Origin: G965222335 sp965222335
GTDB lineage: Bacteria; Pseudomonadota; Gammaproteobacteria; Pseudomonadales; Halieaceae
DNA length: 64,000 nt
Direction: 5' to 3'
NCBI GenBank assembly: GCA_965222335.1
Contig: OZ244944.1
Span: 1,302,001 to 1,366,000 of the forward strand
In this document: positions 18,799 to 27,858 of the stretch, piece after piece
How the letters are laid out: every line of letters starts with the position of its first letter
Numbering within the stretch: position 1 is the first letter of the stretch
Program-made: the position numbers and the translations under genes
The notes under the pieces: generated by a model
What the model was told of the DNA's origin: nothing
Databases searched by the model: none
The model's input: only the letters and a program-made list of their open reading frames with translations

Positions 18799-20514
18799 TC
18801 ACGCATCCCCAGCTGTGTTGTCCAGCGCCGCACTGTAGTCCAGCTTCAGCTGGCGCTTGAAAATCTTGCCCGAGGCGATGCGCGGCAGCTGTTCATCCCG
18901 GAACCAGATATGTGCCGGCAGCTTGAAGCTCGCCAGGTGTTCACCGAGGAAGTCACGCAGCTCAGCTTCCGCAAGCGCCGCCCCCGGCTGCAGGACCACC
19001 GCGGCGCCCACCACCTCGCCCAAGCGCTCGTCCGGCAGGCCAAATACCGCCGCCTCCGTGACCGCGGGATGGGCGTAAATCGCCGCCTCCACTTCGAGGC
19101 AGCTGATGTTCTCGCCGCCGCGAATAATGATGTCCTTGATCCGGTCGACGATGTACAGAAAGCCATCCTCGTCCAGGTAGCCTATATCACCGGTGTGGAA
19201 CCAGCCATCGACAAAGGCCTTCGCTGTGGCCTCGGGTTTGTTCCAGTAGCCGAGCACGTTGGCCGGCGAACGGTAACACACCTCGCCGCGCTCTCCCGGC
19301 GGCAGCGCTGCGCCCTGCTCGTCGACAATCCGGAAGTCGCTGACCGCCGGCACCGTGCGCCCGGTGCTCTCGGGGCGCGCCAGGTACAGGGCGCCACTGT
19401 TCACTGCCCCCAGGGCGTTGGTCTCGGTGAGGCCGTAACCGCTGCCCGGGACCGAGCGCTTGAAGGTGCTGGCCAACTTGCCCACCTGGTCAGGGGGTCG
19501 CGCCGCGCCGCCAGAGAAAATATCCACCAGGGAGGAGATATCCCGCGTGGTCGACTTCGCCGCCTGCTGCAGCTCCGCCGACATCGTAGGCACGCCATTG
19601 AACCAGGTGACCCGCTCCGCCTCGATCAGGCGCAGGGCCTCCTCCACATCCCAGCGGTGCATGATCACCAGCTTGCGGCCGGCGACGATGGACAGGAGGA
19701 AGGCCGAGTGGGAGCCGGTACAGTGAAACAGGGGAATGGTCAGCAGGCCGCAGGGCTGGCGTTTGGGCGCGCTGTCGTCACGGGGCGCGAGCTGCTTGCT
19801 CACCACTCCCATCAGCATCCAGCTGTAGAGGGCGGAGAGGATGCCGCGGTGTGAGGACAGCGCGCCCTTGGGATGCCCGGTGGAACCCGAGGTGTACATG
19901 ATCGTGGCCCAGTCGTCGGTAGCCACCTCGGCCTGGGGCATCTCACAGCCGGCGTGGGCCGCGACCAGCTCATCGAAGCGCAGGCAGTCGAGACCGAGAT
20001 CACTACAATCATCGATCGCCACCAGGCGCAGGTCGAGTTTTTCCGCCAGGGGCGCCAGCCGCTGCATGCGTTCGCGATCGGCGATCACCACCCGGGCGCC
20101 ACAGTCTACCAGGCCGTAATCCAGCTCTTCCGTGGTCCACCAGGCATTCATCGGCACCGCCACCAGGCCGGTGGCGAGCGTGGCGATAAAGCTCATCATC
20201 CACTGCGGGTTATTGCGGCTGAGGATCGCCACCCGATCGCCCTTCGTCAGCCCGAGATCGTCGCGCAGGGCGCGGGCCAGGGCGGCGCTGTGGGCGTAGG
20301 TCTCGGCGAAGGTGTAGCGCTGCTCGCGATAAACCACGAACTCCTGCTCCGCGTGGCTGTGCATATGCAGAAAGTATTCACCGAGGTTGGCGGGCAGCGC
20401 GGCATAGTTGCGGTAACGCACGCCCTGGATCTCCACCTCGTCCAGGGCGAAGGGCGCCCCGGGGGCGGTCAGGGACGCCACCGCCGCGTCGAACTGTTCG
20501 ACTTCCGCTAACAT
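18799..20514 (-). CDS. Acyl-CoA synthetase (AMP-forming)
   Basis: Class I adenylate-forming ligase of 571 residues that activates a carboxylic acid to its CoA thioester via an acyl-AMP. Seen: ATP loop MYTSGSTGHPKGA (about 208-220), motif YGLTETN, hinge DRIKDIIIRGGENIS and C-terminal catalytic Lys region RIASGKIFKRQL. It resembles long-chain or steroid-side-chain ligases (FadD3/FadD17-like) no more closely than other class I ligases. It lies between two dehydrogenase genes, so it probably supplies their acyl-CoA. Confidence 0.92.
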   Translation of the reverse strand: MLAEVEQFDAAVASLTAPGAPFALDEVEIQGVRYRNYAALPANLGEYFLHMHSHAEQEFVVYREQRYTFAETYAHSAALARALRDDLGLTKGDRVAILSRNNPQWMMSFIATLATGLVAVPMNAWWTTEELDYGLVDCGARVVIADRERMQRLAPLAEKLDLRLVAIDDCSDLGLDCLRFDELVAAHAGCEMPQAEVATDDWATIMYTSGSTGHPKGALSSHRGILSALYSWMLMGVVSKQLAPRDDSAPKRQPCGLLTIPLFHCTGSHSAFLLSIVAGRKLVIMHRWDVEEALRLIEAERVTWFNGVPTMSAELQQAAKSTTRDISSLVDIFSGGAARPPDQVGKLASTFKRSVPGSGYGLTETNALGAVNSGALYLARPESTGRTVPAVSDFRIVDEQGAALPPGERGEVCYRSPANVLGYWNKPEATAKAFVDGWFHTGDIGYLDEDGFLYIVDRIKDIIIRGGENISCLEVEAAIYAHPAVTEAAVFGLPDERLGEVVGAAVVLQPGAALAEAELRDFLGEHLASFKLPAHIWFRDEQLPRIASGKIFKRQLKLDYSAALDNTAGDA

Positions 20515-20544
20515 AAAGCTGCCCTCAACGCTGACCTGCCACGC

Positions 20545-21684
20545 CTAAAAGCCGTTCAGGCGGGCGAAGCGGTCGAGATGGTAGTTGTAGTCGCCGAAGG
20601 TGTGCTGTGCAACCCGGGCGCGCTTGATGAAGAAGCCGATCTCGTGCTCGTCGGTCATGCCGATGCCGCCGTGCATCTGGATGGCCTCGTTGGTGGCGCG
20701 CTGGGCCACCTCGCACAGCTTGGCCTTGGCGGCGCTCGCAAGCAGCGGCAAATCGGCGTCGTCCGCGTCTACCGCGTGCAGCGCCCTGAGCACGATCGAG
20801 CGCGCCAGCTCCAGCTCCGCGAACAGTTCCGCGGCGCGATGCTGCAGGCCCTGGAAGCTGCCGATGATATGGCCGAACTGCTTGCGCTCCTGCAGGTAGC
20901 TGACGGTGCGTTCAAAGGCCTCTGTGGACAGGCCCAGCAGCTCCGCGGCGAGGCCCACATTGGCCACGTCCAGGGTATGGCTCAATGCCGTCCAGGCCGC
21001 GCCAGCTTCACCCAGCAGGGCATCGCGGGCGACGCTCACACCCTTGAATTGCAGCGCGCCTGCGGCCCGGGAATCCACCATCTGGCGCTGCTCCACGCTG
21101 AGGCCCGGCGCGTCGGCAGCCACCTGGAACACGCTGAGGCCGTCGGTGTCACCCGCCTCGCCGGCCGTGCGCGCCACTACCAGGAACTGCTCGGCGGTGC
21201 CCGCATCGAGTACCAGGACTTTCTCCCCGTCGAGGCGGTAGCCATCACCCTCGGCCCGGGCGGAGAGCGCGGTCATCTCCGGCGCATGCTGCGGCCCTTC
21301 CTGCAGCGCCAGGGCACAGCGCAGCTCGCCAGAGGCGATGGCGGGCAAGCAGTTGGCCTTCTGGCTCTCGCTGCCCAGGGCGTTGATCAGGGTCGCCGCC
21401 ACCAGCACGCTGGATTCCAGCGGTGACTGGCTGAGGTGGCGGCCCACCTGCTCCAGCACCAGGCCGAGACCGGTGTAGCCATAGCCCAGGCCGCCGTGGT
21501 TTTCGGGGATCGCGATCCCCGCCCAGCCCATGTCGACCATCTCCGACCAGACCGCCGGGTCCCAGGTCTCCGGGCTGCCGTTGTCACGCAGCTGCCGCAG
21601 CTGCGGTACCCCGGCTTTCTGCGCCAGGAAGCCCGCGGCGGAGTCGCGCAGCATGACCTGCTCTTCGTTCAGTACCAATGCCAT
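20545..21684 (-). CDS. Acyl-CoA dehydrogenase-like subunit lacking the catalytic Glu
   Basis: 379-residue protein with the acyl-CoA dehydrogenase fold: LGYGYTGLGLVLEQVGRH, QERKQFGHIIGSFQ and HGGIGMTDEHEIGFF. At the C-terminus, where active enzymes read YEGTSEIQ, this one reads TFGD, placing F363 at the position of the catalytic Glu. Glu-less partners are known from the alpha2beta2 dehydrogenases of sterol side-chain degradation in actinobacteria. The active partner is probably the gene immediately upstream (21710-22891; 25-base gap). Confidence 0.9.
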   Translation of the reverse strand: MALVLNEEQVMLRDSAAGFLAQKAGVPQLRQLRDNGSPETWDPAVWSEMVDMGWAGIAIPENHGGLGYGYTGLGLVLEQVGRHLSQSPLESSVLVAATLINALGSESQKANCLPAIASGELRCALALQEGPQHAPEMTALSARAEGDGYRLDGEKVLVLDAGTAEQFLVVARTAGEAGDTDGLSVFQVAADAPGLSVEQRQMVDSRAAGALQFKGVSVARDALLGEAGAAWTALSHTLDVANVGLAAELLGLSTEAFERTVSYLQERKQFGHIIGSFQGLQHRAAELFAELELARSIVLRALHAVDADDADLPLLASAAKAKLCEVAQRATNEAIQMHGGIGMTDEHEIGFFIKRARVAQHTFGDYNYHLDRFARLNGF

Positions 21685-21709
21685 GTCTTATGTCCTCTCA
21701 GGTCGCGGT

Positions 21710-22891
21710 TCAGGCGTCGGGCAGGCCGAGAACCCGCTTGGCGATAATATTCAGCTGGATCTCCGAGGTACCGCCCTCGATCGAATTGCCCTTGGAGCGC
21801 AGCCAGTCGCGGCTGAGGGTACCGCCGTCATAGACCTCGCCATCCCAGCCCAGAGCGCTCTCGCCGTGTACCGCCAGGTTGAGCTCATTGCGACGCTTGT
21901 TCAGCTCGGTGCCGTAGTATTTGAAGATCGAAGACGCCGGCCCCAGTCCCTGGCCGGCCTTGGCCTCGTCGCCAACCCTGGCCATGGTGTGACCGAAGGC
22001 CAGGCTGTCGAGCTGGTACTGGGCCAGCTGCTGGCGCAGCATGCCGTTGGCCAGGCGGCCCTCGGCGTCCACCCCCAGGGTGCGGGTGGCGGTCTCGCCC
22101 AGGGACTGGCGCGGCGCGGTCCCAAAGCTGGAAATCATCTCCCGCTCGTGGGTGAGCAGGTACTTGGCGATGGTCCAGCCCTTGCCCTCCTCGCCGATCA
22201 GGTCTGCCTTCAACGCCTTGGCGCCGTCGAAGAAGGTCTCGCAGAAGGGGGATGAACCGCTGATCAGGCGAATGGGGCGGGTCGTCACCCCGGGCTGGTC
22301 CATGTCGAACAGGACGAAGCTGATGCCCTCGTGCTTGCTGCCGGTGTTGTCCGTGCGCACCAGGCAGAAGATCCAGTCCGCCTTGTCGGCGTAGGAGGTC
22401 CAGACTTTCTGGCCGTTAATCAGGTAGTGGTCGCCCCGATCTTCCGCCCGGGTCTGCAGGCTCGCCAGGTCGGAGCCGGCGTTGGGCTCCGAGTAACCCT
22501 GGCACCAGCGAATCTCGCCGCGCACGATGGGCGGCAGATGCGCCTGTTTCTGCTCCTCGGTACCGAACTTGAGCAGGGCGGGACCGAGCATGGAGATGCC
22601 GAAGCTGTCCAGCGGACGGCGGGCGTGAATCCGCGACATCTCCTGGCGCAGCACCTTGACGTGCTCGCTATCGAGGCCGCCGCCACCGTACTCCCGCGGC
22701 CAGTGGGGCACGGTCCAGCCGCGCTCGGCCATGCGGTCGCACCAGAGTTTCTGGTCAGGGTGGGTGATTTCCGGCTTGCGCCCGCCGTTGTAGATGTCCT
22801 CAAAACCCTTGATCGGCTCACGCATGGCCTGGGGACAATTTTCCTCCAGCCAGCTCCGGGTCTCCTCGCGGAATTGTTCCAGGTCTGTCAC
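21710..22891 (-). CDS. Acyl-CoA dehydrogenase, catalytic subunit
   Basis: 393-residue flavoprotein, first gene of the operon. Flavin/substrate loop QGYSEPNAGSDLASLQT, then WTSYADKADW; the catalytic base is E372 in NSIEGGTSEIQ. The N-terminus (LEENCPQAMREP) is that of the group that includes FadE26/FadE34-like and PimD-like enzymes. With the Glu-less neighbour it probably forms a heterotetramer. Its start is about 100 bases from the promoter at 22999-23027. Confidence 0.93.
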   Translation of the reverse strand: MTDLEQFREETRSWLEENCPQAMREPIKGFEDIYNGGRKPEITHPDQKLWCDRMAERGWTVPHWPREYGGGGLDSEHVKVLRQEMSRIHARRPLDSFGISMLGPALLKFGTEEQKQAHLPPIVRGEIRWCQGYSEPNAGSDLASLQTRAEDRGDHYLINGQKVWTSYADKADWIFCLVRTDNTGSKHEGISFVLFDMDQPGVTTRPIRLISGSSPFCETFFDGAKALKADLIGEEGKGWTIAKYLLTHEREMISSFGTAPRQSLGETATRTLGVDAEGRLANGMLRQQLAQYQLDSLAFGHTMARVGDEAKAGQGLGPASSIFKYYGTELNKRRNELNLAVHGESALGWDGEVYDGGTLSRDWLRSKGNSIEGGTSEIQLNIIAKRVLGLPDA

Positions 22892-22998
22892 AACTGCACC
22901 TCATTATTGGCCAGATTGATGGGCATCGCCAACTAGCAGTGTAGGCCCTCGCGCCGGGGACGGAGCGGTGGCAATGGCTAATGCCGCAAACGGATTTG

Positions 22999-23027
22999 AA
23001 CATACAGTATGTTTTGCTGGCGCTCAA
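22999..23027 (-). promoter_or_regulatory. Promoter with palindromic operator for the acyl-CoA dehydrogenase operon
   Basis: On the minus strand: -35 TTGAGC (23022-23027), 17-base spacer, -10 TATGTT (22999-23004). The 15-base palindrome AACATACAGTATGTT (22999-23013) covers the -10. It matches the maoC promoter in -10, spacing, palindrome and flanks (GGATTTG on one side, CAAGTATT on the other), so both operons probably respond to one regulator, which is not encoded in the window. Confidence 0.65.
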
Positions 23028-23049
23028 GTATTACCCGCGATCTAGCGCC

Positions 23050-23078
23050 TGCGCGGCCCGGCCTACGCGGCCCGGTAG
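23050..23078. repeat. GCGCGGCCCGGCCTA repeat units
   Basis: Two adjacent imperfect units of the same family as the array at 3498-3560, between the dehydrogenase promoter and the receptor terminator. The rest of 23028-23140 holds no gene that I can support. Confidence 0.55.
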
Positions 23079-23140
23079 TCCTGTACATTGATCGCTACCG
23101 GCTTCCTGCCTCTCGCGATCTACCGACCATCCCTGGGCAT

Positions 23141-23165
23141 AAAAAACCCCGCCGGGGCGGGGTTT
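23141..23165 (-). terminator. Intrinsic terminator of the TonB-dependent receptor gene
   Basis: On the minus strand a stem AACCCCGCC/GGCGGGGTT is followed by TTTTTT, 20 bases after the receptor stop. Textbook stem plus T-run. Confidence 0.85.
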
Positions 23166-23184
23166 GTCAGGTACCGAGCGGGGC

Positions 23185-25416
23185 TCAGAATTCCAGCTGC
23201 AGGTCCATGCCGTAGGTCCGGGGCCGGTTGTACTGGAAGCCGAAGTCGGAGAGGTTGTAGACGACCTCTTCCTCGTCGGTGAGGTTCTTGCCCCAGGCTG
23301 CCAGGGTGAGTCGGGTGCCGGCCACCTGCCAGTCGGTGAGGGCCACACGCGCACCCAGCATGCCGATGTCCTCCACCGGCAGGCCCATGCCCGCCTGGGA
23401 GAAGAGCTCGTCCCGCCAGCCGTAGTTGAGATGCAGGTCGATACTGGCGCCCCCATTCAGGGGGATGGAGTGATCCAGGGCGATGGAGTAGGCGTTTTCC
23501 GGCGCGAAGGGAACAAAGGTGGAATCGGTAATGTCGGTGCCGCGCAGGTCCACCTGGCTGGCCGGCGGGCCTGACAGCAGGAAGCTGTCATCGGGCACCA
23601 CCACGTCCTGCAGCTCGCTGTCCAGATAGGTGTAGCTGAAGGTCACAGTGGTGGCGTCGCCGATCAGCCCTACCACGTCCATTTCGAAACCGTCGACCTC
23701 CGCCTCACCGGCATTGGTGTTTTCCACGTAGGAGGCAAACAGGGGTGGGCGCCCACTGATTGTTAACAGCAGATTGTCGTAGTCGGTCATAAAGGCCGCC
23801 GCGTTAATGCGCAGGCGCCGGTCCAGCAGCTCGGACTTGAAGCCCACCTCGTAGCTGACGTTCTCTTCTTCCTCAAAGGTCAGGCCGAAGTCCAGGGTGC
23901 GCTCACCGGAGCCGCCGGCGCGGTAGCCGGTGGCGGTGCGGAAGTACACGCTCATATCGTCGTTGACCGCATAGTCCGCCACAAAGGTGTAGTCGATCCG
24001 GTCGTAGTCGAGGCTGTTCTGGCCGGGGAAGAACTGAATGCTCGGGTTGGCGGGATCCACGCCCCGGGTCGCCTCGCGCTCGTCCTCGGTGTAACGCAGA
24101 CCACCGGTCAGGGACAGGCGTGAGTCGAGGAGGTCCGGGGTATAGGTCGCCTGGGCGAACACCGCCTGGGACTCGAGGCTGGTATCGATAACGTGAATAC
24201 CAAGATTATTGCCGCCCATCAGGACCGAGGTGGACGCCAGGGGCTCAGCGAGGGCATCGAGCACCAGGTTGTTGGCGTTGGTCCACTGCTCTTCGGACTT
24301 GTCGCCATCCTCATCGAAGTAGTAGTAGCCGAGGATGTAGTCCAGGCGCGCATCCATGGCAGAACCGAGCACCTGGAATTCCTGACTGAAGGCCTCGGTG
24401 GACCAGTCCAGGGCGGTGGCAAAGAACAGGGTATCGGACCAGTTCTGGATCGCGTACTCCTCCATCTCGCGGTAGCCGGTGATGGACTTCAGGGTCACGT
24501 TATCGCTGACATCCCAGCTCACGGTCAGGTTATGCCCTTTCTGGGTGGTATCGGACTCCGGGAGCACGTAGCGGTAGGCACCGCCACCGAGGAACAGGTG
24601 GGTGGTTTCCTCCTGGCGCTTGCTCGGGTCCTGCTGGTAATAGGGCGCGGTGCTGTCAATCTCGGAATGGTCGTAGCTGTAGTCCACCGTCAGGCTGTCC
24701 AGCGCGTCCCAGGCCACGGCCAGGCGGTAGCCCTCCTGGTCATTCTGGTAGAAGTCCTCGCTGGGCTGCCCCACCACCGGGTTGGGCCCCTTGTTTTCCA
24801 CCCAGCCGTCGATACCCGAGGCTCGGTAGCTCAGCTTGGTGCGCAGGGTGGGCGCAATCGGCGCGTCCAGGGTGACGCCGCCATTCCAGCTGCCGTAGTT
24901 GCCGAAGCCGCCCTCCAGCTTGCCCTGGAATTCCTCCGCCGGCTTCTTGGTCACAAAGCTCACCGCGCCAGCGGAAGAGTTACGGCCAAACAGGGTGCCC
25001 TGGGGGCCCCGCAGAATCTCGACCCGCTCCAAATCGAGCACGTCGATGGTCGCGCCGGAGGTGCGGGCAATATAGACGCCGTCAATGTAAACCCCGACCG
25101 GATTATCGATGGTCAGGGTCTGGGAGTCGGTGTTGCCGAAGCCGCGAATAAACAGGGCGATATTGCTGGTGGAGGTCGGGAAGTCGTAAGACTGGAGACT
25201 GGGCGCCTGCACGCTCAGGTCCGTGAGCGTGGTGATACCCTGGTTTTCCAGCATGGTCTCGCTGTAGGCCGCCACCGACAGTGGTGCGTCCTGCAGCGAC
25301 TCGGTGCGCTTCTGCGCGGTGACCACGACTTCCTCCAGCTGGGCCGCCGCGCCCTGTGCCACCAGTCCGGAGGCCATGAGTACGGATAAGGTTAAAACCT
25401 TGCGGGTCGTTTGCAT
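23185..25416 (-). CDS. TonB-dependent receptor
   Basis: Outer-membrane 22-strand barrel importer, 743 residues. Signal peptide about 1-25 (MQTTRKVLTLSVLMASGLVA.. ending AAAQ), then a TonB box region EEVVVTAQKR, a plug domain with DVERVEILRGPQGTLFGRN-type motif, and the barrel ending in a terminal Phe (LQLEF). It resembles the large Sphingomonad/OMG group of receptors for hydrophobic or polycyclic carbon sources rather than siderophore receptors, but the ligand cannot be told. It ends 158 bases before the start region of the dehydrogenase operon, on the same strand. Confidence 0.95.
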   Translation of the reverse strand: MQTTRKVLTLSVLMASGLVAQGAAAQLEEVVVTAQKRTESLQDAPLSVAAYSETMLENQGITTLTDLSVQAPSLQSYDFPTSTSNIALFIRGFGNTDSQTLTIDNPVGVYIDGVYIARTSGATIDVLDLERVEILRGPQGTLFGRNSSAGAVSFVTKKPAEEFQGKLEGGFGNYGSWNGGVTLDAPIAPTLRTKLSYRASGIDGWVENKGPNPVVGQPSEDFYQNDQEGYRLAVAWDALDSLTVDYSYDHSEIDSTAPYYQQDPSKRQEETTHLFLGGGAYRYVLPESDTTQKGHNLTVSWDVSDNVTLKSITGYREMEEYAIQNWSDTLFFATALDWSTEAFSQEFQVLGSAMDARLDYILGYYYFDEDGDKSEEQWTNANNLVLDALAEPLASTSVLMGGNNLGIHVIDTSLESQAVFAQATYTPDLLDSRLSLTGGLRYTEDEREATRGVDPANPSIQFFPGQNSLDYDRIDYTFVADYAVNDDMSVYFRTATGYRAGGSGERTLDFGLTFEEEENVSYEVGFKSELLDRRLRINAAAFMTDYDNLLLTISGRPPLFASYVENTNAGEAEVDGFEMDVVGLIGDATTVTFSYTYLDSELQDVVVPDDSFLLSGPPASQVDLRGTDITDSTFVPFAPENAYSIALDHSIPLNGGASIDLHLNYGWRDELFSQAGMGLPVEDIGMLGARVALTDWQVAGTRLTLAAWGKNLTDEEEVVYNLSDFGFQYNRPRTYGMDLQLEF

Positions 25417-25740
25417 TGCGGGTGCTCCCTTGTCTTATGGTCGATCTGTTTACAGGCATCTGCACGGGCCCTTGCGGAGGCCCGCCGTCGCTTCATCCTT
25501 ACTATAAGATAAACGGCCGCGACGCGGCTGCGCCCGGCCCTGTGAATTAATCACGCCACGGGCAGCAATCTGCCCGGTTTGCCGGCGACCATATAACCCG
25601 CATTTGCGCGACCGCGCCAGACCTGGCGAGTTAATCCCGGCGCCGGGCGAAGGATTGTTGAACCGACGGCGGTAAAACCCGGCGCCGACAGCAAATTTGA
25701 CCCAATTGAGGGATGCATGGCCGCGCCGGGCCGTCGGACG
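25417..25740 (-). promoter_or_regulatory. Intergenic region upstream of the receptor gene
   Basis: 324 bases without a gene. On the minus strand a TATAGT -10 candidate lies at 25501-25506, about 85 bases before the receptor start, without a good -35. Two copies of CCCGGCGCCG (near 25635 and 25678) surround the middle. No Fur-like box or cobalamin riboswitch was recognised. Confidence 0.35.
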
Positions 25741-27624
25741 CTACGCGGTTCCGTCCTGCCCTTTCGACGCGGCGTCACTGCTACCGTCCTGTTGTTTGCC
25801 CTTTGCCTTGTCCTGACGCTTACCGTTTTTGGCCTCTGCCTCCGGTGCCAGAGCCAGCACCGTGTTGCCCGGCCCGGGCTTGAGCGCCCCGCCAGCAGTA
25901 AAGGGGGTGACCCAGCCCTTGCCGTCGATCAGGAACAGGGGCAGGCAATCGCTGCCGTAGCGGGCCTGGTAGTCCTGCCAGGTAAATTCCTCCGTGAGGC
26001 CGGTGCTGCGAATCTCCCAGCCCCGGTTGACCAGTCGGGTGACCTCCCCGTAGGTCACTTCCTCGCCGAACAGCTGGCTGCCCTGCTCCCCCTGTGTCAC
26101 CTGGTGCTTTTCCGGCTTGCGCATGGCCAGGTCCGACGCCAGGCGGAAAATGCGATGGCTGCCAAAATCCTGGCGATAGTGGTTGGCGGCAATCACGTTC
26201 ACATACCGCTGGCGGGACATGCCCAGCAGCCCGCCGATGCCCGCGAGGTCCAGGTGAATCTCTGCGTGTTCCGATACCGGGTTGCCGTAGTAGGTCTCCA
26301 GCCCTTCCATCCGCGCCACCCGGATATCCTCGCGGCTGGAATCCGCCAGCACGCAGCGGTAGTCGTGGGCCACCAGGGCGTGCGCCACGGCCCGCGAAAA
26401 GGCGTTGGCGCCGACGATCAAAAAGCCCCGCGGCGAGGGTTCGGTCACCCCCAGCATGCGCGCCAGCGGCCGCGCCGTGGCGCTCTGCAGCACCACGGTG
26501 CCGATAATCATGCAGAAGGTCAGCGGCACCAGCAGCGCGGCCTCCGCGTAGCCGGCCTCGATCAGGTTCTCCGCAAACAGGGCCGAGATCGCCGCCGCCA
26601 CGATACCCCGTGGCGCGATCCAGGCCAGCAGGCCCCGCTCCCGCCAGCTAACATCCAGACCCAGGGTGCTGACCAGCACCTTCGCCGGCCGCGCCACCAG
26701 CTGCAGCACCATCAGCAGCAACAGCGCGCGCCAGCCGATATCCAGCAGCTGCTGCAGGTCAATCCGCGCCGCCAGCACCACGAACAGCAGGGAGATGAGC
26801 AGCAGGCTCAGGTGCTCCTTGAAGTTCAGGATCGGGTGAATATCCACCTTGCGGTTGTTCGCCAGCCACATGCCCATCACGGTTACCGCGAGCAGGCCCG
26901 ATTCGTGGGCGGCGGCATTGGAAACACTGAAAGCCAGCAGGACCAGGCTGAGGGTGACAATGTTGTGCAGGTACTCGGGCAGCCAGTTACGATGCAGCAC
27001 CTGGACCAGGGCCCAGCCCGCCAGCACCCCGATGAGCCCGCCGATCAGCACGGTCTGCAGGAACAGCCAGGCCACGTGGATGATCGCCTCTTCCTCGGAG
27101 CGGACAAGGATAAACTCGTAGGTCATTACCGCCATCAGCGCGCCGATGGGGTCGATGCCGATACCTTCCCAGCGCAGGATATTCGCCACTTTGCGCGTGG
27201 GGCGCACGGAGCGCAGCATCGGCACGATCACCGTCGGCCCGGTGACAATCACGACGGCGCCGAACAGGGCGCTGATCTCCCAGCTGAATTCGAAGATATA
27301 GCGGGTCGCGGTAGCCACGATGACCCAGGTCACCAGGGCGCCCACGCTGATCATCCGCTGCACCACCTGCCCGACGCCGCGGATCTCGGCGATATTCAGG
27401 GTCAGGCTGCCTTCAAACAGGATGATCGCTACCGACAGGGATACGAAGGGCAGCAACAGTTCGCCGAACAGGGCATCCGGATCCAGCCAGCCGCTCACCG
27501 GCCCCATGACCAGGCCCGCCAGTAACAGGAAGAGGATCGCCGGCAGACGCGCGCGCCAGGCAAGCCACTGGCACAGGGTGGCAACCAGCAGGATCAGTGC
27601 CAGCGATAGTTCCAGGTGCGGCAT
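25741..27624 (-). CDS. Cation:proton antiporter (NhaP/CPA1 type) with TrkA-N domain
   Basis: 627 residues from ATG 27624 (MPHLELSLALILL); the open frame to 27738 is not supported. About 12 hydrophobic helices form the exchanger (residues 1-390), with VTGPTVIVPMLRSVRP and GIDPIGAL in the ion-path region. A cytoplasmic TrkA-N/RCK-like nucleotide-binding domain follows (about 400-520, FLIVGANAFSRAVAHAL), then a low-complexity Lys/Asp/Gln tail. Exchanges Na+ or K+ for H+. It is divergent from the SDR at 27859. Confidence 0.92.
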   Translation of the reverse strand: MPHLELSLALILLVATLCQWLAWRARLPAILFLLLAGLVMGPVSGWLDPDALFGELLLPFVSLSVAIILFEGSLTLNIAEIRGVGQVVQRMISVGALVTWVIVATATRYIFEFSWEISALFGAVVIVTGPTVIVPMLRSVRPTRKVANILRWEGIGIDPIGALMAVMTYEFILVRSEEEAIIHVAWLFLQTVLIGGLIGVLAGWALVQVLHRNWLPEYLHNIVTLSLVLLAFSVSNAAAHESGLLAVTVMGMWLANNRKVDIHPILNFKEHLSLLLISLLFVVLAARIDLQQLLDIGWRALLLLMVLQLVARPAKVLVSTLGLDVSWRERGLLAWIAPRGIVAAAISALFAENLIEAGYAEAALLVPLTFCMIIGTVVLQSATARPLARMLGVTEPSPRGFLIVGANAFSRAVAHALVAHDYRCVLADSSREDIRVARMEGLETYYGNPVSEHAEIHLDLAGIGGLLGMSRQRYVNVIAANHYRQDFGSHRIFRLASDLAMRKPEKHQVTQGEQGSQLFGEEVTYGEVTRLVNRGWEIRSTGLTEEFTWQDYQARYGSDCLPLFLIDGKGWVTPFTAGGALKPGPGNTVLALAPEAEAKNGKRQDKAKGKQQDGSSDAASKGQDGTA

Positions 27625-27726
27625 AGACAGCGCATCCAAGGGTGGGCAAGAGCAGGTGACTTTGGGCCACCCCCGGTGGGCTGTCAACCGCACACGGGCG
27701 TCGCGGCCACCCGGGGCGCGATTCAG

Positions 27727-27783
27727 GTACAACTGCATGCACCGTGGTTGCCGCGATCAGGGGCAGTACAATTGCATGTACCG
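27727..27783. promoter_or_regulatory. Two operator-like dyads in a divergent promoter region
   Basis: GTACAACTGCATGCACCG (27727-27744) and GTACAATTGCATGTACCG (27766-27783) agree at 16 of 18 positions and start 39 bases apart, about four helical turns. The second copy has symmetric half-sites GTACA-N6-TGTAC. They lie between the antiporter (start 27624) and the SDR (start 27859). A dimeric repressor binding both sites is the natural reading. Confidence 0.5.
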
Positions 27784-27858
27784 CAGATCGCGCAAGCGCC
27801 CTACCTCCGCTGCCTGACCCCGGTTAAGCTGGGCTTCCACTCATGGGGAGGACCATCG

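Noticed and set aside
25417..25740. Cobalamin riboswitch before the TonB receptor
   Set aside because: No B12-box-like conserved sequence and no suitable folding seen; the region is mostly plain GC-rich spacer.
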